Counted from the first letter of the stretch, positions 35,983 to 44,265 are shown. The stretch is 64,000 bases of DNA from Microbacterium sp. LWH7-1.2 (GCF_038397755.1 NZ_CP151637.1:186001-250000), one strand, 5' to 3'. Translations and numbers: made by a program. Notes: a model not told the origin generated them from the sequence alone.

Positions 35983-36881
35983 ACGAGACCGCACTCGTCA
36001 CTGTCCCGACATCCGCCACGCGCAGCAGGAAGCGGACCTCCCACGTCATCGACGAGCTGAACCCGCTTGCGATGCTGCGCTCACGCCCGCGCGACCGCGT
36101 CATCATCCGGGTGATCCTCGTCGTCCTGACGTTGTGGTGGATCTTCCCGCTGGCTGTTGCCGTTAGCTCCTCGCTTGGATTCGGCGGTCTGCAGAATTAC
36201 CTCTCCGTGCTGACCCAGCCCCTCAACGGCGTGTATCTCGGCGTCACCTTCCTCAACAGTGCGGTGATCGCGATCATCCACGCCGTGGCGGTCTGCGTGG
36301 TCTCGGCGCTTGCCGGGCTCGCGTTCTCGCGTCTCGAGTTTCCCTGGCGCGAGCAGATCTACTACGCCGTGCTCATCTTCCTCGCGGTGCCCGGCGCGGC
36401 GATCATCGTGCCGGTCTACTACATCTCCGGCACCCTGGGCCTGTTCAACTCATACTTCGGCGTCGCCCTGCCGGAGGCGGCGCTCACCCTGCCGTTCGGG
36501 GTGCTGCTGATGAAGAATTTCGCCGACGGCCTGCAGGCGAGCACCTTCGAAGCAGCCGCAGTCGACGGGGCGAACACCTGGCAGACCTTCCAGCGCATCT
36601 ACATGCCGCAAGTGCGCTCCCCGCTGATCAACCTGGCGATCCTGTCGATCATGTGGTCCTTCCAGGACTTCATCTTCCCCTCCCTTCTCCTGCGGACACC
36701 GGAGCTGACGACCGCGAGCCAGGCGGTGCAGACCATTCGAGGCGCGTTCGGCGCCACACCGCAGCAGAACGCCGGGTTCTTCGCCGCGCTCGTGCTGCTG
36801 TCTCTCCCGGCCGTACTGCTGGTCACCTTAGGTCTGCGATGGGTCAGTCGCGGCCTCACCTCTGGAGGTTCCAAGGAATGA
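35979..36881 (+). CDS. Carbohydrate ABC transporter permease (MalG family)
   Basis: A 300-residue inner-membrane permease with six transmembrane helices. The cytoplasmic EAA loop that contacts the ATPase is EAAAVDGANTWQTFQRIYMPQVRSPL. It would pair with a MalF-like partner, a binding lipoprotein and an ATPase supplied from elsewhere, but the partner and binding protein here are reduced to fragments, so it is probably non-functional alone. One leucine codon is TTA (36828-36830), rare here. It overlaps both neighbours by ATGA. Confidence 0.9.
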   Translation: MNETALVTVPTSATRSRKRTSHVIDELNPLAMLRSRPRDRVIIRVILVVLTLWWIFPLAVAVSSSLGFGGLQNYLSVLTQPLNGVYLGVTFLNSAVIAIIHAVAVCVVSALAGLAFSRLEFPWREQIYYAVLIFLAVPGAAIIVPVYYISGTLGLFNSYFGVALPEAALTLPFGVLLMKNFADGLQASTFEAAAVDGANTWQTFQRIYMPQVRSPLINLAILSIMWSFQDFIFPSLLLRTPELTTASQAVQTIRGAFGATPQQNAGFFAALVLLSLPAVLLVTLGLRWVSRGLTSGGSKE

Positions 36882-38398
36882 ACGAATCGAGCGCAGAAAT
36901 CGTGGACGATGCCCAGATCTCCGAACGCCGGCGCCAGCTGGTCGAGACGGTCGCAGACGGTGCCAAGCAGGGCCCGTTCGCGCCCAAGTGGACGTCGCTG
37001 ACGACCGCGGGGACACCCGAGTGGATTCAGGATGCCAAGCTCGGCGTCTTCATCCACTGGCTCGTGAGCGGGGTCCCCGCCTTCGGCAGCGAGTGGTACG
37101 CGCGCAATATGTACGTCGCGGGCACCCCTGAGTACGCCCACCACCTGGAGACGTACGGGCCCCACGCCAAGTTCGGTTTCAAGGACTTCATCCCGAGGTT
37201 CTCGGGGGAACGGTTCGACGCCGACGAGTGGATGAACCTGATCGCCTGGTCCGGCGCGCGGTATGTCGTCCCCGTCGCCGAGCACCACGACGGGTTCGCG
37301 CTCTACGACAGCGACCTCACGCGGTGGAAGGCCACGGACATGGGACCTCAGCGCGACGTCATCCGAGAGCTCGCCGCTGCCGCCCGAGCTCGCGGTCTCG
37401 CGTTCGGGGTGTCCAACCACCGTGCCGAGCACTGGTGGTTCTTCAACGGCGGCAAGAAGCTCGACAGTGACGTGCAGGACCCCACATACGCGGACCTCTA
37501 CGGTCCCGCCCAGCCGCTCGATACCCAGCCCGACACCGAATTCCTGGACGACTGGACCGCCCGTCTCGCGGAGGTCGTTGAACGCTACGACCCCGAGATC
37601 GTCTACTTCGACTGGTGGATCGAACAGCCGGCCTTCCGTCCACGCCTCGCCGAGTTCGCGGCCTACTACTACAACCGGGCCGCGCGCGCCGGTCACCGTC
37701 CGCCCGTCATCAATTACAAGTGGCAGGCCTTCGACAAGGGCTCGGCCGTCTACGACATCGAACGCGGAACCGCGCAAGGCATCGAGAGCGAGTTCTTCCA
37801 GAACGACACCTCCGCGTCGCGGATCGGGTGGGCCCACCTGCACTGCAACGTCTTCAAGACGGCGCAGGACGTGATCGGTGAGCTGATCGACGTGGTGTCG
37901 AAGAACGGCGCCCTTCTGTTGAACATCGGGCCCCGCCCCGACGGATCGATTGTGCCCGAGGAGCGCGCTGTGCTCGAGGGACTGGGGGCCTGGATGCGCG
38001 TCAACGGCGAGGCGATCTACGAGTCGCGTCCGTGGCGTGTGTTCGGGGAAGGCCCGACCGTTCCGCGCGTCGGCTCCTTCGCCGACACCGAGCCCACAGT
38101 CTGGACGCGCGGAGACCTCCGGTTCACCGCCAAGGGCGATGTGGTCTACGCCGCCCCGTTCATCGACCCGGGCCCCCGGGTCACCGTGCGCTCGCTCGGC
38201 CGCAGGCTGCGCATCGTCGGCGAACAAGTGTTGGAGGTGACCGTGCTCGGCCACGGCCCCGTGCTCTGGCGGCAGGACGATGAAGGACTGCACGTCGATC
38301 TCACGGGACTGCGAGCCGGTCTCCCGACCCCGGTCCTGCGCATCGAGCTCAAGGATGCGCACCCCGTTCAGCGCTTCGAGCCAGGATTCCCCGATTGA
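36878..38398 (+). CDS. Cytoplasmic alpha-L-fucosidase (GH29)
   Basis: A 506-residue glycoside hydrolase without a signal peptide, so it acts inside the cell on imported fucosylated oligosaccharides. The (beta/alpha)8 domain begins near WIQDAKLGVFIHWLVSG; the histidines His60, His136 and His137 (VAEHHDGFALYDS) line the fucose site, and Asp245 in EIVYFDWWIEQP is the likely nucleophile. GALLLNIGPRPDGSI closes the domain and a C-terminal beta domain follows. Start ATG 36878 lies in the ATGA overlap with the permease and is preceded by AAGGA. The general acid/base is not evident, as usual for GH29. Confidence 0.9.
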   Translation: MNESSAEIVDDAQISERRRQLVETVADGAKQGPFAPKWTSLTTAGTPEWIQDAKLGVFIHWLVSGVPAFGSEWYARNMYVAGTPEYAHHLETYGPHAKFGFKDFIPRFSGERFDADEWMNLIAWSGARYVVPVAEHHDGFALYDSDLTRWKATDMGPQRDVIRELAAAARARGLAFGVSNHRAEHWWFFNGGKKLDSDVQDPTYADLYGPAQPLDTQPDTEFLDDWTARLAEVVERYDPEIVYFDWWIEQPAFRPRLAEFAAYYYNRAARAGHRPPVINYKWQAFDKGSAVYDIERGTAQGIESEFFQNDTSASRIGWAHLHCNVFKTAQDVIGELIDVVSKNGALLLNIGPRPDGSIVPEERAVLEGLGAWMRVNGEAIYESRPWRVFGEGPTVPRVGSFADTEPTVWTRGDLRFTAKGDVVYAAPFIDPGPRVTVRSLGRRLRIVGEQVLEVTVLGHGPVLWRQDDEGLHVDLTGLRAGLPTPVLRIELKDAHPVQRFEPGFPD

Positions 38399-38488
38399 CG
38401 GACACAACCACCCGCTTGCTCACCACGCCGCCGCGGAGGAGGCCGACGGCGAGACCCACCGACAACGTATAAACCCAAAGGAGAGTTC

Positions 38489-41095
38489 ATGAATCGGCTT
38501 CGACGTATCGCTCTACTCGCCGCCCTCGCCCTCGTGGCGCCGTTACTGACCGTGACGGTCGGTCCACCCGCCCCGGCCACTGCGGCCGACCAGCTCACCC
38601 AGTTGAAGGACTTCTACAACGCCAACGACGCGTCGAAAGGGTACGTCGATCTGTCCCAGACCGACGTGTCGTACCTCCGTGCGTCACAGGCGACCTTCGG
38701 CGGGTCCGGGCTGACGCAAAACAGTGACGACAAGGCTTACGCGCACGGCGACCCCGTCACCGGCTGGAACAGCACGAGCCAGTCCTTCTCGTGGGTCGTG
38801 CACAACACGACCGCGGGCGCATTTGTCGTGAATGTGCTCATCCAGAACGGTTCGGGAACCATCAAGGTCGTCGACGGATCGAACTCGGTCACCAAGTCCT
38901 ACACAGGTGTGGACAACGGCTATTCGTGGGGCAACTGGAACAAGACGAACTACGGGCAGCTGACCATCCCCGCCGGAACGTCGACGATCACGATCGCCGC
39001 GACGACGACTCCATCGGTGTCGATGGGGCTGCTGTCGCTCGAGCTGACGCCTGCATCTCAGCAGTCGACGATCGCCGCCGCGGTAGCGGCAGGCAAGTCG
39101 AAGGCGACATGGATGAAGAACTCGCCGCTCGGCGCGATGTACCAGTGGGGACAGTGGGGTGCCTACCCGGACGGCTCGCAACCCGCATGGCCGACCGTCT
39201 ACGCCAATGCCGATTTCAACGCCCTCGCTGCACGCGACAAGGCAATGGGTGCGAGCTACGTCGTCTGGTCCATCACCTGGACCCAGTACTACATCGCTGC
39301 CCCGATCACCTCGGTCGACGCCGTGCTCCCCGGACGCACAACCAGCCACGACTACCTGCAGGACATGCTCACCGCGTACCACAACCAGGGTCTGCGGGTG
39401 ATCTTCTACTACCACGCGGGCCACGACGACAACCCGAACCTCGACTGGTGGAACGCCTTCTGGGGCGTCTCGCCCAACGGTCACTATGCGCAGAAGGCCG
39501 ATGCCATCAACCGGTGGATGAACATCGTGTCGGAGATCGGTAACCGTTACGGCACGCAGCTGGACGGCTGGATGTTCGACGACGGCCCCACCTACTACCC
39601 CTCGCCGACGGCGTTGGTGAACTCGGCGGTCCGTGCAGGCAATCCCGACCGGATGGTGTCGTTCAACACAAACTGGAACTCGCCGCGGCTCACCGACTAC
39701 GAGGACTTCACGTTCGGCGAGTCCAACGACGGCACCCGATACCCGGTGGATGCCAACGGCGTTATCACGGCAGGAGGCTTCGTCGGCGAGCAGGCCTTCG
39801 GCACCAACAACATGGACTGCGGTGACTGGGGTGTGCGCACCGGCGACACCGGTTCCATCTCCACGTGCCGCAGCGGTGTCGACATGACCTCGTTCGCTCA
39901 GAAGGCGGCAGCCGCGCACGTCAGCCAGGCGATGAATCAGCGGATGTGGAGCGACCTCACGCAGTCGCCCGACAGCATCGCGAATTTCACGGCCGGCGGA
40001 CAGACCGTCGCGGCGCTCTACCCGACGGCGACCATCGACGACGGCAACGCCGCGGTCAGCTACACAGGAACGTGGGAGAACAGGAACCCGGGTGGCTGCT
40101 ACAACAACACATGCCACAACATCCGGTCGAGCGGGGCCTCGGCTCAGCTGACCTTCACCGGCAGTGGCATCACCTGGAACTCCATCCTCGGACCGGACCA
40201 AGGCAAGGCCGACGTCTACGTCGACAACACCCTCGTGCAGACGGTGAACCTGTACAACCCGGCGCGCTCAGTGAACGTGCCGGTGTTCACCCGAGGGCTG
40301 CCATACGGGTCGCACACGATCAAGGTCGTCACCGCGAACAACAGCTGGGTCACGGTGGACGGCTTTGGTGTGCAAACGGCGCAGGTGCTCGACGACGGCG
40401 ACTCCGCCGTCACCTACGCGGGTGCGTGGCAGAGCAGCGACCCGGGCGGCTGCTTCAACAACACGTGCCACAACGTGCACTCCAGCGGCGCTTCCGCCAC
40501 GGTCACCTTCTCAGGCACCGGCATCACTTGGAACTCCATCACCGGTTCGGGCCAGGGCCAGGCAACCGTGTCCATCGACGGCGGGACGCCTCAAGCGGTG
40601 AACCTGGTCCAGTCGAAACGTTCCGTCAGCGTGCCGATCTTTACCGCGAGGGGGCTGAGCAACGGAAACCACACCCTGAAGGTCACGTCGGCAAGCAGCG
40701 ACTGGGTCACCGTCGACAGCTTCATCGTGTCGCACGCGTCCACCGTCGACGACAGCTCGTCGGCGGTGACCTTCACGGGGAGCTGGCAGAACAGCAACCC
40801 CGGGGGCTGCTACAACAACACCTGCCACAACATCCAGTCCGCGGGAGCGTCCGCGCAGGTCGCGTTCAGTGGCACCGGGATCACGTTCAACTCCATTACG
40901 GGGTCTGATCAAGGTGCGGTCAGGGTGTACGTCGACGGGGTCCTCGATCGCACAGTGAACCTCTACAACTCGCAGCGGACGGTAGGTGTGCCCGTCTACA
41001 GCCGCTACGGGCTGCCTCCCGGCTCGCACACGCTGAAGTTGGTCGCGGACAACTCCTCGTGGGTGTCGGTCGACAGCTTCAGCGTCACCGGCTGA
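38489..41095 (+). CDS. Secreted GH29-like glycoside hydrolase with three C-terminal Cys-containing repeats
   Basis: An 868-residue exported protein. Signal peptide about 1-32 (APATAAD cleavage region). Residues about 35-190 resemble a CBM-like beta-sandwich. Residues about 195-505 form a catalytic barrel with GAMYQWGQWGAYPDGS, VVWSITWTQYY and QLDGWMFDDG (Asp359 the candidate nucleophile). Three repeats of about 115 residues (514-868) follow, each with GGC(Y/F)NNTCHN, SGTGITWNSI-like and SVDSF-like blocks. No LPXTG or surface-layer motif is present. It would release fucose or fucosylated fragments outside the cell. AAGGAG precedes the ATG. A TTA leucine codon occurs at 38543. Confidence 0.82.
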   Translation: MNRLRRIALLAALALVAPLLTVTVGPPAPATAADQLTQLKDFYNANDASKGYVDLSQTDVSYLRASQATFGGSGLTQNSDDKAYAHGDPVTGWNSTSQSFSWVVHNTTAGAFVVNVLIQNGSGTIKVVDGSNSVTKSYTGVDNGYSWGNWNKTNYGQLTIPAGTSTITIAATTTPSVSMGLLSLELTPASQQSTIAAAVAAGKSKATWMKNSPLGAMYQWGQWGAYPDGSQPAWPTVYANADFNALAARDKAMGASYVVWSITWTQYYIAAPITSVDAVLPGRTTSHDYLQDMLTAYHNQGLRVIFYYHAGHDDNPNLDWWNAFWGVSPNGHYAQKADAINRWMNIVSEIGNRYGTQLDGWMFDDGPTYYPSPTALVNSAVRAGNPDRMVSFNTNWNSPRLTDYEDFTFGESNDGTRYPVDANGVITAGGFVGEQAFGTNNMDCGDWGVRTGDTGSISTCRSGVDMTSFAQKAAAAHVSQAMNQRMWSDLTQSPDSIANFTAGGQTVAALYPTATIDDGNAAVSYTGTWENRNPGGCYNNTCHNIRSSGASAQLTFTGSGITWNSILGPDQGKADVYVDNTLVQTVNLYNPARSVNVPVFTRGLPYGSHTIKVVTANNSWVTVDGFGVQTAQVLDDGDSAVTYAGAWQSSDPGGCFNNTCHNVHSSGASATVTFSGTGITWNSITGSGQGQATVSIDGGTPQAVNLVQSKRSVSVPIFTARGLSNGNHTLKVTSASSDWVTVDSFIVSHASTVDDSSSAVTFTGSWQNSNPGGCYNNTCHNIQSAGASAQVAFSGTGITFNSITGSDQGAVRVYVDGVLDRTVNLYNSQRTVGVPVYSRYGLPPGSHTLKLVADNSSWVSVDSFSVTG
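40028..41092 (+). repeat. Three tandem about-350-bp repeats encoding a carbohydrate-binding-like module
   Basis: Units start near 40028, 40382 and 40739. Each encodes D-D/S-x-x-x-AV-x-Y/F-x-G-x-W, then GGCYNNTCHN, an S-G-A-S-A segment, GITWNSI-type block, a VxVD loop and ending GxHTxKV...SWV(T/S)VD(S/G)F. The fold resembles the beta-sandwich repeats at the ends of many extracellular glycosidases (established family type), but the paired cysteines C-x4-CHN are a distinctive insertion present in all three. Confidence 0.85.
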
Positions 41096-41100
41096 GTGAG

Positions 41101-41132
41101 CGTGAAGCGGTGTCATCTGACACCGCTTCACG
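41101..41132 (+). terminator. Strong hairpin terminator after the secreted hydrolase
   Basis: 15-bp perfect stem CGTGAAGCGGTGTCA / TGACACCGCTTCACG with a 2-nt centre, six bases after the stop. Confidence 0.88.
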
Positions 41133-41145
41133 CCCTTGCTCGACT

Positions 41146-41180
41146 CCTCAGGAGAGCGAAAGTCATGGAATCTCCTGAGG
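41146..41180 (-). terminator. Hairpin terminator for the minus-strand kinase remnant
   Basis: 10-bp perfect stem CCTCAGGAGA / TCTCCTGAGG with a 15-nt loop, located ten bases beyond the stop (41191) of the minus-strand remnant. Confidence 0.65.
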
Positions 41181-41190
41181 CGGAGGGGTC

Positions 41191-41640
41191 TCAGCGGGAG
41201 ACGGGGTCGGCGGATCCGGCGCTCGCGAGCTCGGATCGACGGATGCCGCCCTGCCAGCCGCCGGGGTGCAGGCAGGCGTACGCGCCGGCGACGGCCGCGG
41301 TGCGGAGCCTGGTCGTCGCGTCGCTTCCGGCGCAGCGTTCAGAGAGGTATCCGGCGGCGCCGGCGTCGCCCGCGCCGACCGTGTCGACGGGGGCGATGGG
41401 CACGGGGGACACCCGGATACTCGCCGACATGCCGGTAGCCGGGGGGTCAGGGACGGGGACGTTTCGCTTGTACACCTTGTCGGTCCGCTTGAACCGGATG
41501 ACCAAACCGCCATCTTTTCGGCCTTCGATGAGGTGTGGGACGTTCGCCTCCGGACGCCCGTTGTAGGTCTCCGGGTGGATTCGCGGGTGGTAGCCGCGAC
41601 GCCACGACTCTGCCCGCTCGTACAGCTCCCGGAACGTAGA
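41191..41640 (-). pseudogene. PfkB-family sugar kinase C-terminal remnant joined to unidentified sequence
   Basis: The last part (minus strand, about 41191-41420) encodes VSPVPIAPVDTVGAGDAGAAGYLSE, the PfkB/ribokinase GAGD motif that carries the catalytic Asp, followed by AAVAGAYACLHPGGWQG and a short tail. The N-terminal two thirds of a kinase are absent. Instead the same open frame extends upstream into about 70 codons I cannot place (FRELYERAESWRRGYHPRIH, HLIEGRKDGGLVIRFKR), up to an in-frame TGA near 41651, with no good start. A fuculose- or other sugar-kinase origin would suit the island, but that is inference. Confidence 0.6.
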
Positions 41641-41840
41641 CCCGCTCCCTCACACGGGCGGCGTTGCTCGACATGGTCGCCTCGCGCAGCTATGTCATCA
41701 CCGCCTCCGAGGTCGACAGGGTGGCGATCCTCGCGGCCGTGAGCGCACTGTTCGACGAGCGCCGCCTCACCGAGGCCACCGGCGTCGAGGTCGTCGACCT
41801 CCCGTACGTGACGCACGCATATCGCGCCATCCGCAGCTGA
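41640..41840 (+). pseudogene. Class I SAM-dependent methyltransferase, 3' part
   Basis: An open stretch of 66 codons without its own start: SLTRAALLDMVASRSYVITA, then EVDRVAILAAVSALFDERRL, ending VEVVDLPYVTHAYRAIRS and TGA. The LTRAxLLDxxxSRSYVIT and LPYVTHxYRA motifs are the characteristic end of the methyltransferase family whose beginning lies at 33798-34244. An in-frame TAG (41637-41639) directly precedes it. Joining the two parts leaves roughly 35-50 residues unaccounted for. Confidence 0.8.
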
Positions 41841-41853
41841 ACGCTCCGGCGGG

Positions 41854-42510
41854 CTACGCGCGGACGGCACCCACGATGTGCCACGGCCCGCTGACTTCGC
41901 GGTAGCGCGGCTCCAACCCGCGCCCGGTCAGCACGGCGATCATCGCGTCGGGCACGTGGGCGTACGCACGATACGGGTTGCCGGTCAGGGTGTACCACGC
42001 GTTGATCGCGCGTGCCGAGAACCGGGCGAACAGCGTGCGCGGCGGGTGGCTGAACACGACGGCCTGCTTGGCGCGGCCGGCGGCGGCGCCCAGCAGTCGC
42101 TCGTAGTCGCGATAGCAGCACACCACCCGATGCAGCACCACGATGTCGGCGCGTTCGACGGCCTCGGGCGTGCTCGCGAGGTCGACCCCCAGCATCCGTG
42201 TCACCCGGTCGCGCAAGCCGGCCTCGTCGAGCAGCCGCGCGGCCTCGGGTTCGTAGGCGGTGGACAGCTCGACGTTCGTGGTGCGGGAAGCGCCCCGCTT
42301 GAGCGCTTCGAGCTGGATGTCGCCGATCCCGCCGCCGATCTCGAGCAGCGAGGCACCCGCCAGGCCGATCGAGTCCGCGAAGTCGAGCACGAGCGCCGCG
42401 CTCGGCGTGAGACCGTCCCGTCGATACCGGTGCGCGAGCCGCCGGGCGAACCGGGCATTGAACTCTCGGTCGTAGCCTTCCGGCACGTGCGGTGCACAGC
42501 ACTCGTCCAC
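41854..42510 (-). CDS. Class I SAM-dependent methyltransferase
   Basis: A 218-residue Rossmann methyltransferase. Motif I is LLEIGGGIGDIQLEALKRGA, motif II region VELSTAYEPEAARLL, and post-I blocks DIVVLHRVVCCYRDYERLL and VFSHPPRTLF, resembling the magnesium-protoporphyrin O-methyltransferase-like branch; the substrate is unknown. The GTG start (MDECCAPHVPEGYDREF) lies six bases after GATACT on the minus strand (plus 42517-42522), the leaderless pattern. The N-terminal CC pair could bind metal or be redox-active. It is convergent with the interrupted methyltransferase 3' part. Confidence 0.85.
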   Translation of the reverse strand: MDECCAPHVPEGYDREFNARFARRLAHRYRRDGLTPSAALVLDFADSIGLAGASLLEIGGGIGDIQLEALKRGASRTTNVELSTAYEPEAARLLDEAGLRDRVTRMLGVDLASTPEAVERADIVVLHRVVCCYRDYERLLGAAAGRAKQAVVFSHPPRTLFARFSARAINAWYTLTGNPYRAYAHVPDAMIAVLTGRGLEPRYREVSGPWHIVGAVRA

Positions 42511-42569
42511 GCGCTCAGTATCGCCCCCGGCGTCGGGGTGGGCAACGCCGCCATCTAGACTGGATGCCC

Positions 42570-43643
42570 GTGGCTCTCACCATCGGAATCGTCGGTCTCC
42601 CGAACGTCGGCAAGTCGACCCTCTTCAACGCCCTGACCAAGAACCAGGTGCTCGCGGCGAACTACCCGTTCGCGACGATCGAGCCCAACATCGGCGTGGT
42701 CAACCTTCCCGACCCGCGACTCGAGAAGCTCGCCGAGATCTTCCACTCCGAGCGGATCCTGCCGGCCGCGGTGTCGTTCGTCGACATCGCCGGCATCGTC
42801 CGCGGCGCGAGCGAGGGCGAGGGCCTGGGCAACAAGTTCCTCGCGAACATCCGCGAGGCCGACGCCATCGCCCAGGTCGTGCGCGGCTTCGACGACGACG
42901 ACGTCGTGCACGTCGACGGCGCGGTCAACCCGCAGAGCGACATGGAGACCATCAACGCCGAGCTGCAGCTCGCCGACCTCGAGACGCTGGAGAAGGCGAT
43001 CACGCGGTACGAGAAGGAGGTCAAGGGCAAGAAGCTCGATCCCTCGGTGCTCGCGGCCGCCGTCGAGGCGAAGGACGCCCTCGAGCGCGGCGTGCTGCTG
43101 TCGGCCTCGGGCATCGACCTCGCGCCGATCAAGGAACTCGGCCTTCTCACCGCGAAGCCGTTCATCTTCGTCTTCAACGTCGACGAGGCGGTTCTGACGG
43201 ATGCCGCGAAGAAGGCGTCGCTCGAGGCGCTGGTCGCTCCGGCCAAGGCGGTGTTCCTCGACGCTAAGATCGAGTCCGAGCTCATCGACCTCGACCCCGA
43301 GGACGCGGCGGAGCTGCTGGCGTCGACGGGTCAGGACGAATCGGGTCTCGACCAGCTGGCGCGCATCGGCTTCGACACGCTGGGGCTCCAGACGTACCTG
43401 ACGGCCGGCCCGAAGGAGGCACGCGCCTGGACTATCGGCAAGGGCTGGAAGGCCCCGCAGGCGGCCGGCGTGATCCACACCGACTTCGAGAAGGGCTTCA
43501 TCAAGGCCGAGGTCATCTCGTTCGACGACCTCGTCGAGACCGGCTCCGTGGTGGAGGCCCGCTCGAAGGGCAAGGCCCGCCTCGAAGGCAAGGACTACGT
43601 CATGCAGGACGGCGACGTCGTCGAGTTCCGCTTCAACGTCTGA
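42570..43643 (+). CDS. ychF: Redox-regulated ATPase YchF (Obg-like)
   Basis: A 357-residue universally conserved P-loop ATPase. Walker A is IVGLPNVGKSTLFNALT; switch II is VDIAGIVRGASEGEGLGNKFLANIREADA; the altered G4 NVDE replaces NKxD and gives ATP preference. Coiled coil about 130-200 and a C-terminal TGS domain (about 270-357) with ARAWTIGKGWKAPQAAGVIH. It binds ribosomes and influences stress responses. TAGACT (42556-42561) ends eight bases before GTG 42570 and two bases before ATG 42564; the family N-terminus (MALTIGIVG) and the spacing both favour the GTG. Confidence 0.95.
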   Translation: MALTIGIVGLPNVGKSTLFNALTKNQVLAANYPFATIEPNIGVVNLPDPRLEKLAEIFHSERILPAAVSFVDIAGIVRGASEGEGLGNKFLANIREADAIAQVVRGFDDDDVVHVDGAVNPQSDMETINAELQLADLETLEKAITRYEKEVKGKKLDPSVLAAAVEAKDALERGVLLSASGIDLAPIKELGLLTAKPFIFVFNVDEAVLTDAAKKASLEALVAPAKAVFLDAKIESELIDLDPEDAAELLASTGQDESGLDQLARIGFDTLGLQTYLTAGPKEARAWTIGKGWKAPQAAGVIHTDFEKGFIKAEVISFDDLVETGSVVEARSKGKARLEGKDYVMQDGDVVEFRFNV

Positions 43644-43668
43644 CGACCGCTTCCCGGAAAGGCCTCCC

Positions 43669-44235
43669 ATGACCGACACCACGCAGATCTTCGAGCCCGA
43701 CGGACGCGCGATCCCCTACATCGTCGAGGGCGAGGGGCCCATCGGCCTCGTGCTGATCGCCGAACCCGGGCAGGACGCCTTGGGCGTCGTAGGGCACTAC
43801 CTCGCCGAAGAGGCGGGGTTCCACATCATCCGCGTCGGCTACCGCACGAACGGCGAGCCCGCCGCGACGGGTGATCAGGCCGACGACGTCGTGTCGGTCA
43901 TCGACGCGCTGGGCCTCGAGCGCACGTGGGTCGGCGGTCACGGGCGCGGTGGCACCGTCGCACGTGCGCTGGTCGCCGCGCACCCGGAGCGCGTCAACGG
44001 ACTGCTGCTGCTGGGCGTCGAAGACGAGGACATCGCGCTGGCCCCGGTGATCCCGGTGCTGATCGTGCAGGGCGCCGACGACGACGTGACTCCCGCCGCG
44101 AACGGCGAGCGGCTGCGGGCCACGGCGCCCGAACGGGCGAGCGTGAAGACCCTCGACGGAGCAGGTCACCTCTTCCCGCTCACGCACCCGGTCGAGACGG
44201 CGGTCATCGTCGAGGAGTACCTCGACTGGGACTGA
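43669..44235 (+). CDS. Alpha/beta-hydrolase fold protein lacking the nucleophile serine
   Basis: A 188-residue compact alpha/beta-hydrolase. The fold landmarks are GEGPIGLVLIAEPGQDALG (oxyanion strand region), the nucleophile elbow WVGGHGRGGTVARAL, VLIVQGADDDVTP and the histidine block GAGHLFPLTHP. The elbow reads GHGRGG where GHSxGG is expected, so the nucleophile is Gly. It may be non-catalytic, or a ligand-binding relative. AAAGG precedes the ATG. It follows ychF by 25 nt on the same strand. Confidence 0.75.
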   Translation: MTDTTQIFEPDGRAIPYIVEGEGPIGLVLIAEPGQDALGVVGHYLAEEAGFHIIRVGYRTNGEPAATGDQADDVVSVIDALGLERTWVGGHGRGGTVARALVAAHPERVNGLLLLGVEDEDIALAPVIPVLIVQGADDDVTPAANGERLRATAPERASVKTLDGAGHLFPLTHPVETAVIVEEYLDWD

Positions 44236-44265
44236 GATCCGGCCGCGTCATCCGATGCGCGCCGG

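Larger units (their letters stand above)
34245..41639. other. Accessory island (fucosyl-glycan utilisation) inserted in a methyltransferase gene
   Basis: About 7.4 kb bounded by the two methyltransferase halves. Contents: an unidentified 33-codon tail, a LacI regulator (minus), binding-protein and permease remnants, an intact permease, a cytoplasmic GH29, a secreted GH29-like protein, and on the minus strand a sugar-kinase remnant. The boundaries are read from where protein similarity stops, so they are accurate to perhaps 20-30 bases. I see no integrase, transposase, tRNA target or clear flanking direct repeat, so the mechanism is unknown. The two in-frame TTA codons I confirmed (36828, 38543) both lie inside it. 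Confidence 0.7.

Noticed and set aside
40028..41092. CRISPR-like or short tandem repeats
   Set aside because: The periodicity is about 350 bp and is explained by coding repeats of a protein module; no short direct repeats with spacers occur in the window.
34245..41639. Insertion sequence or integrative element as carrier of the fucosidase island
   Set aside because: No transposase, integrase, terminal inverted repeats or tRNA target could be found in or at the edges; direct repeats at the junctions were looked for and not seen.
41163..41870. Minus-strand frame of 235 codons over the methyltransferase 3' remnant
   Set aside because: The plus strand gives a clear methyltransferase ending and another minus frame gives the kinase motif; this frame gives only low-complexity sequence.
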